DNA of 45,733 nucleotides, taken from the NCBI RefSeq assembly GCF_015351475.1, contig NZ_JADKPR010000033.1:1-45733 (forward strand), read 5' to 3'. Positions 1 through 8,977 of the stretch are shown here, in pieces. The notes beneath the pieces are model-generated. The model was not told where the DNA came from. It ran no database searches and worked only from the letters and a program-made list of their open reading frames with translations. This DNA comes from Flavobacterium sp. HJJ. GTDB lineage: Bacteria > Bacteroidota > Bacteroidia > Flavobacteriales > Flavobacteriaceae. The position numbers and the translations under genes were made by a program. Positions within the stretch are counted from its first letter, which is position 1, and the number at the start of each line of letters is the position of its first letter.

Positions 1-1
1 C

Positions 2-643
2 TATTTGTTTCCGCCATTAGTAAGCAGTGTTAAACCAGCACTTGAGATAGTTCAAAAAATATGGCTTGATAGTTATAAAACAATAGGAGGAGCAGATTTT
101 GTAAAAAAAATTGCTCCGAGGGAAATTGTTTTGGTTGGAGGAGTTAATTTAAACAGTGTAGGTACTAGAACCCTTGGACTAGCCGAAGGAGGACAGTGCG
201 TAACACTTTTTGAAACTGATTATATCTACAAATCAGACCGTGCAAACATAAAAGAGTTTATACACACTATTCAGCACGAGTATATCCATATTTTAAATCA
301 GAATAAGCCTTTTGATGAAAAAGCCTGGGCGGCAATTACTCCAGTTGGATATACAGCCGATTGGTACAATTATACAAACGCTTCTTCAAATGAATTAGGT
401 TTTATTACTAGTTATGCGAGATCTAATATTAATGAAGATTTTGCTGAAACTGCATCTGTTATTTTAATCAGTTCAAAAGCTGAGTATGCTGCTTTTTTGA
501 ATAACATTGTAAGTGATTCGGCATATTTTGCTCTAATAGCAAAAGAAGCATTAGTTGTAAAATATTTTAAAGATGCTTTTGATATGGATTTTTATGCTTT
601 GCGTGATGAAGCTGAAAAAAATACGAATGCTGTTATAAATTAA
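2..643 (+). CDS. Substrate import-associated zinc metallohydrolase lipoprotein (5' partial)
   Basis: The frame is open to the left edge, so the N-terminus (presumably a lipoprotein signal) lies outside the window; the TTG at 5 is not a convincing start. The visible part carries a zinc-binding HEYIH motif at about 275-289 and a downstream acidic segment around EDFAE that would supply a further ligand, as in the putative metallopeptidase family found beside SusC/SusD pairs. Such proteins are anchored at the cell surface and are thought to act on the substrate imported by the SusCD pair. The next gene, a DUF4302 lipoprotein, follows after 16 bases and is typical of the same loci, so the two are probably co-transcribed with susC/susD genes to the left. 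Family call is confident; the substrate cannot be told. Confidence 0.8.
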   Translation, partial: YLFPPLVSSVKPALEIVQKIWLDSYKTIGGADFVKKIAPREIVLVGGVNLNSVGTRTLGLAEGGQCVTLFETDYIYKSDRANIKEFIHTIQHEYIHILNQNKPFDEKAWAAITPVGYTADWYNYTNASSNELGFITSYARSNINEDFAETASVILISSKAEYAAFLNNIVSDSAYFALIAKEALVVKYFKDAFDMDFYALRDEAEKNTNAVIN

Positions 644-659
644 TTAAACACCAATAATT

Positions 660-2051
660 ATGAAAGCACAAAATATATTCAAATATTTAATCATAGGATT
701 TATTGCCCTCTTGTTTGCAGCGTGTACTAATACAGATGCTGAGCAAAAATTTGAACAGACTCCAACAGAAAGGCTGAATGCACAGAAAAAAGAATTAAAT
801 GATCTTCTCCTTTCTTCAGAGAACGGCTGGAAAGTGGTTTATTTTACAGACAATACCGTATTAGGAGGCTACACTCATTTAATCAAATTTGCACAGGACG
901 GAACTGTACAGATGGCTTCGGATTTTGATGACGATACTGATGTCTATAAAAGTGAATATGCAATTCAGTTAGGAAGTACGGTAAGTTTAGTATTTACTAC
1001 CAAAAACAGAATCCATCTTTTATCAGATTCTGATGACTATCCTATTCCTGCACTGCGGGCAAAAGGATACCTTGGCGATTTTCAGTTTTTATATTATGGC
1101 CAGGAAAACGGCGAAATTATTTTTAAAACCAATAGAGTCAATGAAAATACTGGTGTCAATGGTGAACTGCGTTTTGTAAAAGCAACTGCTCAAGACTGGA
1201 CTGATCTGCATAAAAATATAGATATGATTGATAATGTGATTGGAGATCCGTCAAGACCTCTTTTCAGATTACTTGAAACTAATGACGGCAAAACAATTCA
1301 CCAATTCGATTTTACTTTTTCTGAAGTTACTCGTTTTGCCGAAGCAAATTCTGTAGAAACCGGTTATTCTGTAACTTATGATATGGGGATTGGTTATTCG
1401 CCGACAGGTATTGTAGTCAGCCCAGCGGTAGAAGTTGGAGGTCAAAAGCTATCTGTTTTTGTATACAAAGACTCAGACGGAAGTTTTACAGCAACAGGTA
1501 CAAACGGTGTAAGTGCAACTATTAAATATTCAAGTAAACCTTTGGTTCTGACTGATGATTATAAAATTCTTTTACCTTTAAATGCAAATGTAGTATATGG
1601 GCATGACAGATCTATACTTGAATTAGCTCCAACAAATTCCCTTTTATTTATTTCAATTTTTAAAACCATTGAATCCAATTTGGCGGTCGGATCAAAGCTG
1701 ACTAGAATACAGCCTTGGTTTAATACTCCTAATGGGAGCTACGTCGAGTATAGATTTGTTAGCTCAACAGGAGCGACAACAAGAATCTACCATTATTTTA
1801 CGCTAACAAGTGATGCTGCAAACAAAACTATAACCTTACATCCTACAACTATATGGAAAAAGGGATCAACTTTTGCGAATGCAGTAACGACATCCCCTGA
1901 AGCAAATTTAAAAGACTTAGATGACAACTTAATGAATCCAAAAGGTTTATACTTTAAAAGAGAAAACTTTACAGTAGGTGCAAGTAATACTGTTTTTACT
2001 TTCACAAGTACTGATAGCCCTTTTAGAATGACAACTTGGGCTTTTCAATAA
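660..2051 (+). CDS. DUF4302 domain-containing lipoprotein
   Basis: A 463-residue protein with a clear lipoprotein signal: a basic start, a hydrophobic stretch and the lipobox LFAAC with Cys at about residue 22. The mature protein opens with a segment around ERLNAQKKELNDLL and ENGWKVVYF, characteristic of the DUF4302 family (SusD-associated surface lipoproteins of Bacteroidota). The rest is beta-rich with no catalytic motif that I recognise. It starts 16 bases after the zinc metallohydrolase gene and is likely its operon partner at the end of a SusCD-type locus. A surface role in binding substrate is inferred from context only. Confidence 0.8.
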   Translation: MKAQNIFKYLIIGFIALLFAACTNTDAEQKFEQTPTERLNAQKKELNDLLLSSENGWKVVYFTDNTVLGGYTHLIKFAQDGTVQMASDFDDDTDVYKSEYAIQLGSTVSLVFTTKNRIHLLSDSDDYPIPALRAKGYLGDFQFLYYGQENGEIIFKTNRVNENTGVNGELRFVKATAQDWTDLHKNIDMIDNVIGDPSRPLFRLLETNDGKTIHQFDFTFSEVTRFAEANSVETGYSVTYDMGIGYSPTGIVVSPAVEVGGQKLSVFVYKDSDGSFTATGTNGVSATIKYSSKPLVLTDDYKILLPLNANVVYGHDRSILELAPTNSLLFISIFKTIESNLAVGSKLTRIQPWFNTPNGSYVEYRFVSSTGATTRIYHYFTLTSDAANKTITLHPTTIWKKGSTFANAVTTSPEANLKDLDDNLMNPKGLYFKRENFTVGASNTVFTFTSTDSPFRMTTWAFQ

Positions 2052-2147
2052 ATAAATTAACATCGTTTATGTCGCCAGCAACTGGAGAATTAATGTTACA
2101 CTGCACCACAGATATGCAGGCACAGTAGATAGTTGCAAGAGATTTTA

Positions 2148-2251
2148 ATACCATTTAGAAATATAAAATAATCCAATCTTTACTCCCTCTCTTTCGAAAA
2201 GGTTTGGGTGAGGATAAATAAAAAAAACTATTTTATATTTCTAAATGGTAT
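2148..2251. repeat. Perfect 23-bp inverted repeat enclosing a REP-like core
   Basis: The arm at 2148-2170 (ATACCATTTAGAAATATAAA plus ATA) has its exact reverse complement at 2229-2251, separated by 58 bases. The core around 2181-2214 (CTCCCTCTCTTTCG through GGTTTGGGTGAGG) is an imperfect palindrome resembling an intergenic repeat that I recall from Flavobacterium genomes. The arms end in TA...TA, which would fit a TA target duplication but is also inherent in the palindrome. The element lies immediately before the start of the next gene and could act as a terminator or leader structure, or be a small non-autonomous mobile element. Confidence 0.75.
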
Positions 2252-3821
2252 AATCACCAAACAACATAAAAATCATGAAAAAACTTCCCTTTTTATTCTT
2301 AAGCTATTACTTATTTGTACATTCCTTTTTACAAGTTGTGAAAAAGATGAGATTTTGACAGAGCCAAGTATAAGCAACCAAAATCAGCTATCAAAAATAT
2401 TTCAAAATAGTTTTGATTCAAAACAATTTAGCAAAACCCTGCCTTACAAGTATGATGTGGATTGGAGTAATCCAGTAAAACAATATTCAGAAGAGCTGGA
2501 AACTTATTTTTATGAATTTCCAATAAATTATTCAGACTCCTACAATCCAGATGTTTTTAATGAGCAAATAAAAAGAGACTTTTATCACAAGTATAAAGTT
2601 GTAGTAACAGAGAATGAAGAAGGTAAATTTGATTTTTTTATTGCGAAATATTTTTTGAAAAATATTGATGGTAATACTGAAGTTGATAACTCAAAATTAA
2701 GTCTCAATACAAACAAAGGATACAAAGGTACTCTTCATCTTTATGATAAAGAGGCAACAATTACTTTTGCAAAACATATAAATAATGACAAAGAGAATAA
2801 ATCTTTTTATAGTAAGAATAGAAAGTTAAATAGTACACAAGCTAAATGGGTTAATGTTTGCAAAACAATTACGACCTACCATTATAAAGACTGGTTTTGG
2901 GTTGTTTATGATGGTTATGGTAACATTATCTCATCTACTTTTTTATATACCACTTTTGAAGGTACAAGCCAAAAACAAGAGTGCCTCCAGCAATGGATGC
3001 CAGACCCAGTTATACCAAGAACACCTTGTACCGCCTTTGAATGTAATGGTGTGTATTATGAGTTCGAACCAGGAATTGCTTGTGAAATAGGGTATAAAGA
3101 TGATGGCTTTGGAAATTGTATAAAGATTCCCACAGCTTATGAAGAAGATGATGATATAATTTTCAATGAGTTGACTGGTAGAACACTTTGCATTTTCGAC
3201 AAATTAAATGCGTCTAGCCAAAAATTTAAAAGTGCTATTCAAAAATTTGATGGAGAGTTTCCCGTAAGTCATTTGAGATTAACAATTAATAATGGATTGC
3301 CCTCAAATGTATATGGAGAAACTCAGACTCCAGTTGATTATGTCACAGAAATCCAATTCAATGAAAATAGCTTTACCTCTTTATCAGATTTAGGTAAAGC
3401 TGTAGTATTTGCACATGAAATAATACATGCTGAGATATTTAGAAAAATGCTATCCGCCGCAAAGCTTGGGACCTTAGAAGACGTAAACAATCTGAATGCT
3501 CAACAACAAACCAACTATGTTATTTCTTTAAAAAATAATTTCCCTGGTTTATTTGATTATTACTATAACAGATATAAGCCAACATGGAATCATGAAATGA
3601 TGGCAAACCACTACAGAAACACAATTGCTGATATTATACAACAGTTTGATAACAATCGGCTTCCCCGCTCCACTTATGAAGCTATTACATGGGTAGGTTT
3701 GGGTAAACTTGACACAAATCTGACGACAATTGCTTGGGATAATTTAACGCCAGATGAAAAAATAGCCATTAATTTGTTAATTAAAGATAACTTTTATAAC
3801 GGAACCTCAAATTGCAATTAA
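2208..3821 (+). CDS. Putative lipoprotein with C-terminal HExxH metallopeptidase-like domain; start region frameshifted
   Basis: Read from GTG 2208 the frame gives 537 residues, but that start lies inside the inverted repeat and leaves about 26 odd residues before the signal. The natural start is almost certainly ATG 2275, which is in another frame: it is followed by six A, and a seventh A would give MKKTSLFILKLLLICTF and then the lipobox FTSC, a textbook lipoprotein signal. So a one-base loss in the A tract, a sequencing error or slippage separates start and body; the restored length is 515. The N-terminal 180 residues look like a conserved surface domain, the middle is Cys-rich, and the C-terminus has HEIIH (nt 3414-3428) and NHEMMANHYR, typical of a zinc protease fold. 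A 161-residue secreted protein follows after 2 bases. Exact family not recognised; a polymorphic toxin-like role is inference. Confidence 0.6.
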   Translation: MRINKKNYFIFLNGIITKQHKNHEKTSLFILKLLLICTFLFTSCEKDEILTEPSISNQNQLSKIFQNSFDSKQFSKTLPYKYDVDWSNPVKQYSEELETYFYEFPINYSDSYNPDVFNEQIKRDFYHKYKVVVTENEEGKFDFFIAKYFLKNIDGNTEVDNSKLSLNTNKGYKGTLHLYDKEATITFAKHINNDKENKSFYSKNRKLNSTQAKWVNVCKTITTYHYKDWFWVVYDGYGNIISSTFLYTTFEGTSQKQECLQQWMPDPVIPRTPCTAFECNGVYYEFEPGIACEIGYKDDGFGNCIKIPTAYEEDDDIIFNELTGRTLCIFDKLNASSQKFKSAIQKFDGEFPVSHLRLTINNGLPSNVYGETQTPVDYVTEIQFNENSFTSLSDLGKAVVFAHEIIHAEIFRKMLSAAKLGTLEDVNNLNAQQQTNYVISLKNNFPGLFDYYYNRYKPTWNHEMMANHYRNTIADIIQQFDNNRLPRSTYEAITWVGLGKLDTNLTTIAWDNLTPDEKIAINLLIKDNFYNGTSNCN

Positions 3822-3823
3822 CT

Positions 3824-4297
3824 ATGAAAAACTACATTTGTATATGGTTTCTTATGGTGACGACATTTGTAAATGCGCAGGGAAGAGAAAGCGATTACTT
3901 TACATTTTATAAAGGTGGAGAAAAATATTTAAAATTAGTAAAATACGTTTATTTTAACTCAAATGTTATAAATGAAAAAAAGATAAATGATGAGCTGGAA
4001 ATAAACTTTTATATTGACGGACAAAGGTTTACACATAGAAATAATCATAAAATTGATACATGTTCAATTAGTTTTTTAAAAAAAATAAAACTAATCAAAC
4101 CTTCCACTTTACAACAAGTCACTTATGAATATTTCAAGGAGAAAATGATAGAACAAGAAAAAATAGGAAATAATAAATTTCATTTATTATTTCCTATTCG
4201 GGGATTTCAGAATTACGTTAAAGTATATGTTTTAGAAAAAATAAATAACGATAAATTACTAAAATATGAAGTAGATTGGGAGTATTCTATGTTTTAA
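3824..4297 (+). CDS. Small secreted protein of unknown function, partner of the HExxH lipoprotein
   Basis: Start taken at ATG 3824, 2 bases after the preceding stop; the in-frame TTG at 3812 would only add four residues that overlap the previous gene. The product is 157 residues with a signal peptide (hydrophobic stretch ending FVNAQG), so it is exported to the periplasm or beyond. The mature part is rich in Lys, Ile and Tyr, probably mostly beta, with a single Cys. I do not recognise the family. The tight coupling to an upstream HExxH lipoprotein is the arrangement expected of an inhibitor or immunity protein, but nothing in the sequence proves that. Confidence 0.6.
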   Translation: MKNYICIWFLMVTTFVNAQGRESDYFTFYKGGEKYLKLVKYVYFNSNVINEKKINDELEINFYIDGQRFTHRNNHKIDTCSISFLKKIKLIKPSTLQQVTYEYFKEKMIEQEKIGNNKFHLLFPIRGFQNYVKVYVLEKINNDKLLKYEVDWEYSMF

Positions 4298-4512
4298 AAA
4301 TAAAATAACAAAACCCAGCTCCGCATTCTATGATAAAAAACAAGTGAATTTTATTAAATTATGATGCAAATATATAGGTATTAATATATGGTGTTTCACG
4401 GCTAACGACAGCAAAAGAGAGCGACCAATTTATTTCTAATAAATATTCGTGAATTCAAAATGTAGATGTACCTCAAGAGAACTTTTTTACAATCTCATGC
4501 AATATTTTTTGT

Positions 4513-4520
4513 TATTTTAG
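4513..4520 (+). promoter_or_regulatory. Candidate -7 box for bshC
   Basis: TATTTTAG matches the Bacteroidota -7 consensus TAnnTTTG at all but one defined position and lies 17 bases before the bshC start. No good TTG -33 box is visible at the usual spacing. Confidence 0.4.
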
Positions 4521-4537
4521 CAATAAAATAAAAACTT

Positions 4538-6139
4538 ATGCCAACCGACTGTATCAGCTATCAAACCTCAGGATATTTCTCCAAATTGATAAATGATTAT
4601 TTAGATCAAAAACCAGAATTAAAGCCCCTATACAATCATTTTCCAACTCTCGAAAACTTTAAAAAGCAAATCGAAGAGAAAAAAATCAATTTCAATAACA
4701 ATGGTAATGACAAAAGACAAACTTTAGTGAGTGTCTTAAAAAGTCAATATGCCGAATTGAATGTTTCCAAAGAAACTTTAAACCATATTGAACTTTTAAA
4801 CAATTCCAATACTTTCACGGTTACCACTGGCCATCAATTAAACTTGTTCAGCGGGCCGTTATATTTTTTATACAAAATCATTTCGACTATTAATTTAACA
4901 AAAGAATTAAAAGCAGAATATCCTGAATATGATTTTGTTCCCGTGTACTGGATGGCAACCGAAGACCATGATTTTGAAGAAATCAATTATTTTAGTTTCA
5001 AAGGAAAAAAATTCCACTGGAACAGAGAAAGCACAGGTCCTGTCGGAAGATTATCTACCGAAGGTTTAAAAGATTTCCTCGAAATTTATGCTCAGGAAAT
5101 AGGTTCCAGCACCAATGCCAATACCATCAAAAAACTTTTTGAAGATTCCTATATCAAGCATGACAATCTAGCCAATGCTACCAGATACTTAGCAAACGAA
5201 CTGTTCGGTTCATCGGGATTGGTAATTTTAGATGCAGATAATCAGGATCTGAAACGCAGTTTTATACCCTACATAAAAGAGGAATTACTGCAGCAGACTT
5301 CATTCAAAGCAGTAAGCGAAACCATTGAACAAATGAAGAACTATTTTGTTCAGGTAAATCCGCGCGAAATCAATTTATTTTATATCGAAGATAATCTGCG
5401 TGAAAGAATCGTTCTTGAAAACGGAATTTACAAAGTCAATCATACAAAAATAGAATTTACTGAGGCAGAAATTCTGGCATTACTGGAAAGCAATCCCGAA
5501 AAATTCAGTCCAAATGTGATTATGCGCCCGTTATATCAGGAAGTGATTCTTCCCAATTTATGCTACATCGGCGGAGGCGGAGAAATTGCTTATTGGCTGG
5601 AACTAAAATCTTTTTTCGCTGCTGCAAAAGTGACTTTCCCGATGCTGCTGATAAGAAACTCAGTGCTTTTGGTAACCGAAAAACAAAGCAAAAAAGCAGA
5701 CAGATTAAACCTTACATGGTCGGATTTATTTACAAATCAAAACACATTGGTTAACCGCATCACACAAAAATTATCTGATTTTCCAATTGATTTCAAAGAG
5801 CAGAAAGATGCTTTAAGAAAACAATTTGAAGCGCTTTTAGAATTAGCCAATCATACTGATAAATCTTTCTTAGGAGCAGTAAAAGCTCAGGAAGTCAAAC
5901 AGACCAAAGGATTGGAAAATCTGGAAAAAAGACTTCTCATTGCTCAAAAAAGAAAATTCCATGATGAACTGCAGCGTATTATTGACCTGCAGAACGAATT
6001 GTTCCCAAACCAAAGTTTGCAGGAACGCCAAGCCAATTTCTCCGAATTTTATCTGGAAAACGGTGAACAATTAATCCCTCAATTAATGAACCAGCTCAAT
6101 CCTTTAGAACACAATTTTAACATTCTTACATTGTACTAA
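4538..6139 (+). CDS. bshC: Bacillithiol biosynthesis cysteine-adding enzyme BshC
   Basis: BshC adds cysteine to glucosaminyl-malate in the last step of bacillithiol synthesis, the main low-molecular-weight thiol of many Bacteroidota and Firmicutes, and acts in the cytoplasm. The 533-residue length fits the family. Diagnostic motifs are TTGHQLNLFSGPLYF (residues 96-110) and YWMATEDHDFEEIN (137-150), both in the nucleotide-binding core, followed by a Gly-rich IGGGGEIAYW segment and a C-terminal coiled coil of roughly 90 residues. The other bsh genes are not nearby, which is common. A membrane acyltransferase follows after 31 bases and could be co-transcribed. Confidence 0.95.
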   Translation: MPTDCISYQTSGYFSKLINDYLDQKPELKPLYNHFPTLENFKKQIEEKKINFNNNGNDKRQTLVSVLKSQYAELNVSKETLNHIELLNNSNTFTVTTGHQLNLFSGPLYFLYKIISTINLTKELKAEYPEYDFVPVYWMATEDHDFEEINYFSFKGKKFHWNRESTGPVGRLSTEGLKDFLEIYAQEIGSSTNANTIKKLFEDSYIKHDNLANATRYLANELFGSSGLVILDADNQDLKRSFIPYIKEELLQQTSFKAVSETIEQMKNYFVQVNPREINLFYIEDNLRERIVLENGIYKVNHTKIEFTEAEILALLESNPEKFSPNVIMRPLYQEVILPNLCYIGGGGEIAYWLELKSFFAAAKVTFPMLLIRNSVLLVTEKQSKKADRLNLTWSDLFTNQNTLVNRITQKLSDFPIDFKEQKDALRKQFEALLELANHTDKSFLGAVKAQEVKQTKGLENLEKRLLIAQKRKFHDELQRIIDLQNELFPNQSLQERQANFSEFYLENGEQLIPQLMNQLNPLEHNFNILTLY

Positions 6140-6170
6140 ATGATTATTCACCATAAAAACCAAAAAACCA

Positions 6171-7454
6171 ATGACCAAAGACCGTCTTATTTCACTTGAT
6201 GTCTTTAGAGGACTAACTATTTTATTAATGACCATTGTTAATAATCCCGGCAGCTGGTCTGCAATTTATCCTCCATTAGAACACGCCGAATGGCACGGCT
6301 GTACACCCACCGACTTAGTTTTCCCGTTCTTTGTTTTTATTATGGGGGTTGCGATTTCATTTGCAATGCCTCGTACAGACGCGATTAATCGCGCCTCTAC
6401 AAGCACATTAAATAAAATATTCACCCGCTCGCTCCGTATGATCTGCCTTGGAATATTTTTCAACTTTTTCAGCAGCATACAGCTCTTCGGCTTAGAGGGC
6501 ATTCCGTTACTGACTGGCCGACTGCTAATTACAGCCATAGCCGGCTATGCCTTAATGGGAAATTTTGACGCTAAACTAAAAACCTATTTAGCAGTTTCAA
6601 TTTTTATTGTTTACATGATTCTTGCTTACAGCGGTATTGAATCTTATCAATCGGTTCGTTTACCCGGTGTTTTACAGCGCATCGGAATTGTCTATTTTGT
6701 CGCTTCGCTTCTGTACCTAAAAACAACGCAGCGGACTCAATTAATAACTGCAATTGGAATCCTGCTAAGTTACTGGGCAGTTATGACGCTTATTCCTGCA
6801 CCTGGTTTTGAAATTACAAATCTTGAAAAAGGTACCAATCTAGTGGCTTGGGCTGACAGTATTCTATTAAAAGGGCATATGTGGGAGCCAACCAAAACTT
6901 GGGATCCCGAAGGTGTACTAAGCACTATTCCTGCCATTGCAACGGGAATAATAGGTTTACTAATTGGCCAGCTGCTAAACAGCGCATCATTAAAAACTGA
7001 AAAATTCAAAAAAATATTACTTATAGGAGTAATTTTGATTATTCTGGGGCAAATCTGGAATATTGTTTTCCCTATAAACAAAGCGCTTTGGACAAGTTCA
7101 TACGTTTTATACACTGCTGGACTTGCTGCTCTTACTTTATCTCTTTTATACTACCTGATTGATATTGCTGATTATAAAAAAGGTATCAAATTATTCCTAA
7201 TCTGGGGAGTAAATCCAATGATCGTTTTCTTTCTTTCTCAGATTATACCACAGGCCATGGGAATGATTTCATTGCCAAATCCAAAAACACCTGCGGAACA
7301 GACTAATCTTTGGGATTATTTATATTTTCTGGGAGTACAGCCGTATTTCGAAAACCCGATGACTGCATCATTAGTATTTGCAATGCTTTATGTAGGTTTT
7401 TGGTCAATACTTTTGGCTTATTTTTACAAAAACAAAATGTATTTTAAAGTATAA
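6171..7454 (+). CDS. HGSNAT/NagX-like membrane acyltransferase (DUF5009/DUF1624)
   Basis: A 427-residue polytopic membrane protein with about ten hydrophobic segments. The start RLISLDVFRGLTILLM, then EHAEWHGCTPTDLVFPFFVFIMG, is the signature of the heparan-alpha-glucosaminide N-acetyltransferase-like family, in which a conserved His in the first loop takes part in moving an acetyl group across the membrane to an amino sugar. In Bacteroidota homologues (NagX type) the role is thought to be in amino-sugar or cell-envelope glycan use. It begins 31 bases after bshC; no sugar-use genes are adjacent, so the substrate is open. Confidence 0.85.
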   Translation: MTKDRLISLDVFRGLTILLMTIVNNPGSWSAIYPPLEHAEWHGCTPTDLVFPFFVFIMGVAISFAMPRTDAINRASTSTLNKIFTRSLRMICLGIFFNFFSSIQLFGLEGIPLLTGRLLITAIAGYALMGNFDAKLKTYLAVSIFIVYMILAYSGIESYQSVRLPGVLQRIGIVYFVASLLYLKTTQRTQLITAIGILLSYWAVMTLIPAPGFEITNLEKGTNLVAWADSILLKGHMWEPTKTWDPEGVLSTIPAIATGIIGLLIGQLLNSASLKTEKFKKILLIGVILIILGQIWNIVFPINKALWTSSYVLYTAGLAALTLSLLYYLIDIADYKKGIKLFLIWGVNPMIVFFLSQIIPQAMGMISLPNPKTPAEQTNLWDYLYFLGVQPYFENPMTASLVFAMLYVGFWSILLAYFYKNKMYFKV

Positions 7455-7524
7455 AAAATAACAGTAATTACAGATTTCCACCATTTAACCGAAAATTTGC
7501 TAAAATATTTCGAGAAAAAAAGTA

Positions 7525-7532
7525 TATTTTTG
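7525..7532 (+). promoter_or_regulatory. -7 box TATTTTTG of ndk
   Basis: A perfect TAnnTTTG match 25 bases before the ndk ATG. A TTTG at 7496-7499 lies 25 bases upstream of it, which is longer than usual, so the -33 element is uncertain. Confidence 0.65.
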
Positions 7533-7557
7533 CACAAAATTTTAAAACACAGAAAAA

Positions 7558-7977
7558 ATGGCGACTAATAGAACTTTTACAATGATTAAACCAGATGCGG
7601 TTCAAAACGGACACATCGGAAACATATTAGCAATGATTACAAACGGTGGTTTCAAAATCGTTTCTTTGAAATTAACTCAATTAACAGTTGCAGATGCTCA
7701 GGCATTTTACGCTGTGCACGCTGCAAGACCTTTCTACGGAGAATTAGTAGAATTTATGTCAAGAGGTCCTATCGTTGCTGCAATTTTAGAAAAAGAAAAC
7801 GCCGTTGAAGATTTCAGAACTTTAATTGGTGCTACAAACCCTGCTGATGCTGCCGAAGGAACAATTCGTAAAGCATATGCAGCTTCTATCGGAGAAAATG
7901 CAGTTCACGGATCTGACAGTGACGAAAACGCTGCTATCGAAAGTGCATTTCACTTTGCTGGAAGAGAGCAATTTTAA
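7558..7977 (+). CDS. ndk: Nucleoside-diphosphate kinase
   Basis: Transfers the gamma phosphate of ATP to nucleoside diphosphates through a phospho-histidine. The 139 residues match the family length. The catalytic motif is NAVHGSDS with His117, the ATP-site lysine is K11 in TMIKPDAV, and the usual ARPFYGELVEFM and GPIVAAILE segments are present. It has its own promoter and ends at a strong hairpin that it shares with the convergent DUF721 gene, so it is a single-gene unit. Codons are those of a well-expressed gene. Confidence 0.98.
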   Translation: MATNRTFTMIKPDAVQNGHIGNILAMITNGGFKIVSLKLTQLTVADAQAFYAVHAARPFYGELVEFMSRGPIVAAILEKENAVEDFRTLIGATNPADAAEGTIRKAYAASIGENAVHGSDSDENAAIESAFHFAGREQF

Positions 7978-8019
7978 TTTATGATTTTAAATTGCTGAAC
8001 TTAGATTTCAGATTTAATA

Positions 8020-8054
8020 AAAAATGCCGTTTCTTAATTTGAAACGGCATTTTT
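8020..8054. terminator. Bidirectional terminator between ndk and DUF721 gene
   Basis: Arms AAAAATGCCGTTTC (8020-8033) and GAAACGGCATTTTT (8041-8054) pair perfectly around a 7-base loop, with A and T runs on both sides, so it can stop both convergent transcripts. Confidence 0.9.
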
Positions 8055-8079
8055 ATTTATATGCTAAAATCTGAAATCT

Positions 8080-8382
8080 TTATCTCAAAACCACATCCTT
8101 CACCACATCTCTCCTCAATTCCTCATTAATCATTTTGATAATCTTGGATTTGCCGTGACTCAATTCCTCACGCAAAACCGCCGAGGTTAACTGAACATAC
8201 AGAGTTGATCCTTTCAAAACCACATTGTTGGTATAACTGTTCACACCGTTCCCCATCAGATTACGCCAAGCATCTTTCACATCAATCTCATCCATTCCAG
8301 ACTGCAGTTTATTCACCTCAATAATCTGTTTCAGAATATCTCCTACAGTACTTTGATTATTTAGTCTTTTTGCCATAGTCAT
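8080..8382 (-). CDS. DUF721 (DciA-like) domain-containing protein
   Basis: A 100-residue (98 if started at the second Met, 8376) soluble protein. The segment DAWRNLMGNGVNSYTNNVVLKGSTLYVQL, then SAVLREEL, is typical of DUF721, the family that includes DciA, the ancestral loader of the replicative helicase DnaB. A link with replication initiation is therefore plausible but not shown for this short Bacteroidota form. Its start overlaps the last 26 bases of the upstream lipoprotein gene, so the two are translated from one message. Confidence 0.8.
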   Translation of the reverse strand: MTMAKRLNNQSTVGDILKQIIEVNKLQSGMDEIDVKDAWRNLMGNGVNSYTNNVVLKGSTLYVQLTSAVLREELSHGKSKIIKMINEELRRDVVKDVVLR

Positions 8383-8800
8383 CTAGATTTATCGGTCCTG
8401 CTTTTTTATAATGATATTCTTTTTTCTCTGCATTCAAAACAACCAACTCTTTATCTGTCAAAGCTAGTATTTCCTCGCTCCATTTCATGTACGGTGTAGT
8501 GTAATCCAAATAAGTCTGATCCTCTGCAAACCTGATTTTTACTTTCTCGAACGTATTATTCACCAAAAAAGTTCCATCTAATTGCGGCATCACTTTCTTT
8601 CGGATTCCTGTATTATTTTTATCAATCTGGAAATAATCAAAGGATTCATTCACGCCATATTGTTTTTCGCTTCCATCCTCCAAAACCACTTTTTCAATTT
8701 CCCAATACCCGTTGATTTTTAAAACATCCGCAGGATTTATTTTTTGTTTACAGCCAGCGAATAAAAGGGCAATTAATAAAACACCAAATACTTTTTTCAT
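8357..8800 (-). CDS. Small lipoprotein, lipocalin-like
   Basis: A 147-residue protein with a lipoprotein signal (MKKVFGVLLIALLFAGC, Cys17). The mature part has the pattern NGYWEIEKVVLEDGS, then an aromatic segment and regularly spaced beta strands, resembling the short lipocalin-like lipoproteins of Flavobacteriia. The function is unknown. It overlaps the DUF721 gene downstream, which suggests a conserved two-gene unit. A 235-base divergent gap separates it from the serine hydrolase gene. Confidence 0.65.
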   Translation of the reverse strand: MKKVFGVLLIALLFAGCKQKINPADVLKINGYWEIEKVVLEDGSEKQYGVNESFDYFQIDKNNTGIRKKVMPQLDGTFLVNNTFEKVKIRFAEDQTYLDYTTPYMKWSEEILALTDKELVVLNAEKKEYHYKKAGPINLDDYGKKTK

Positions 8801-8977
8801 AAATAATTTATTTTTTTAAGAAACTATATCCTGCTGTCCGCTGTAAACAAAGTTCACTGAACTCCAATTAAAATGAATGTTTAGTGAAGTAATCAAGACT
8901 AAGGAATCCAGCTAACAGCAACTTTAGCGAACCTGCAAAGTTAAACTTAAATAATCCAAAGAAAACAAAAAAATGCT

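Noticed and set aside
2854..3090. 78-codon frame inside the HExxH lipoprotein gene
   Set aside because: Out-of-frame overlap within a longer frame with clear domain features.
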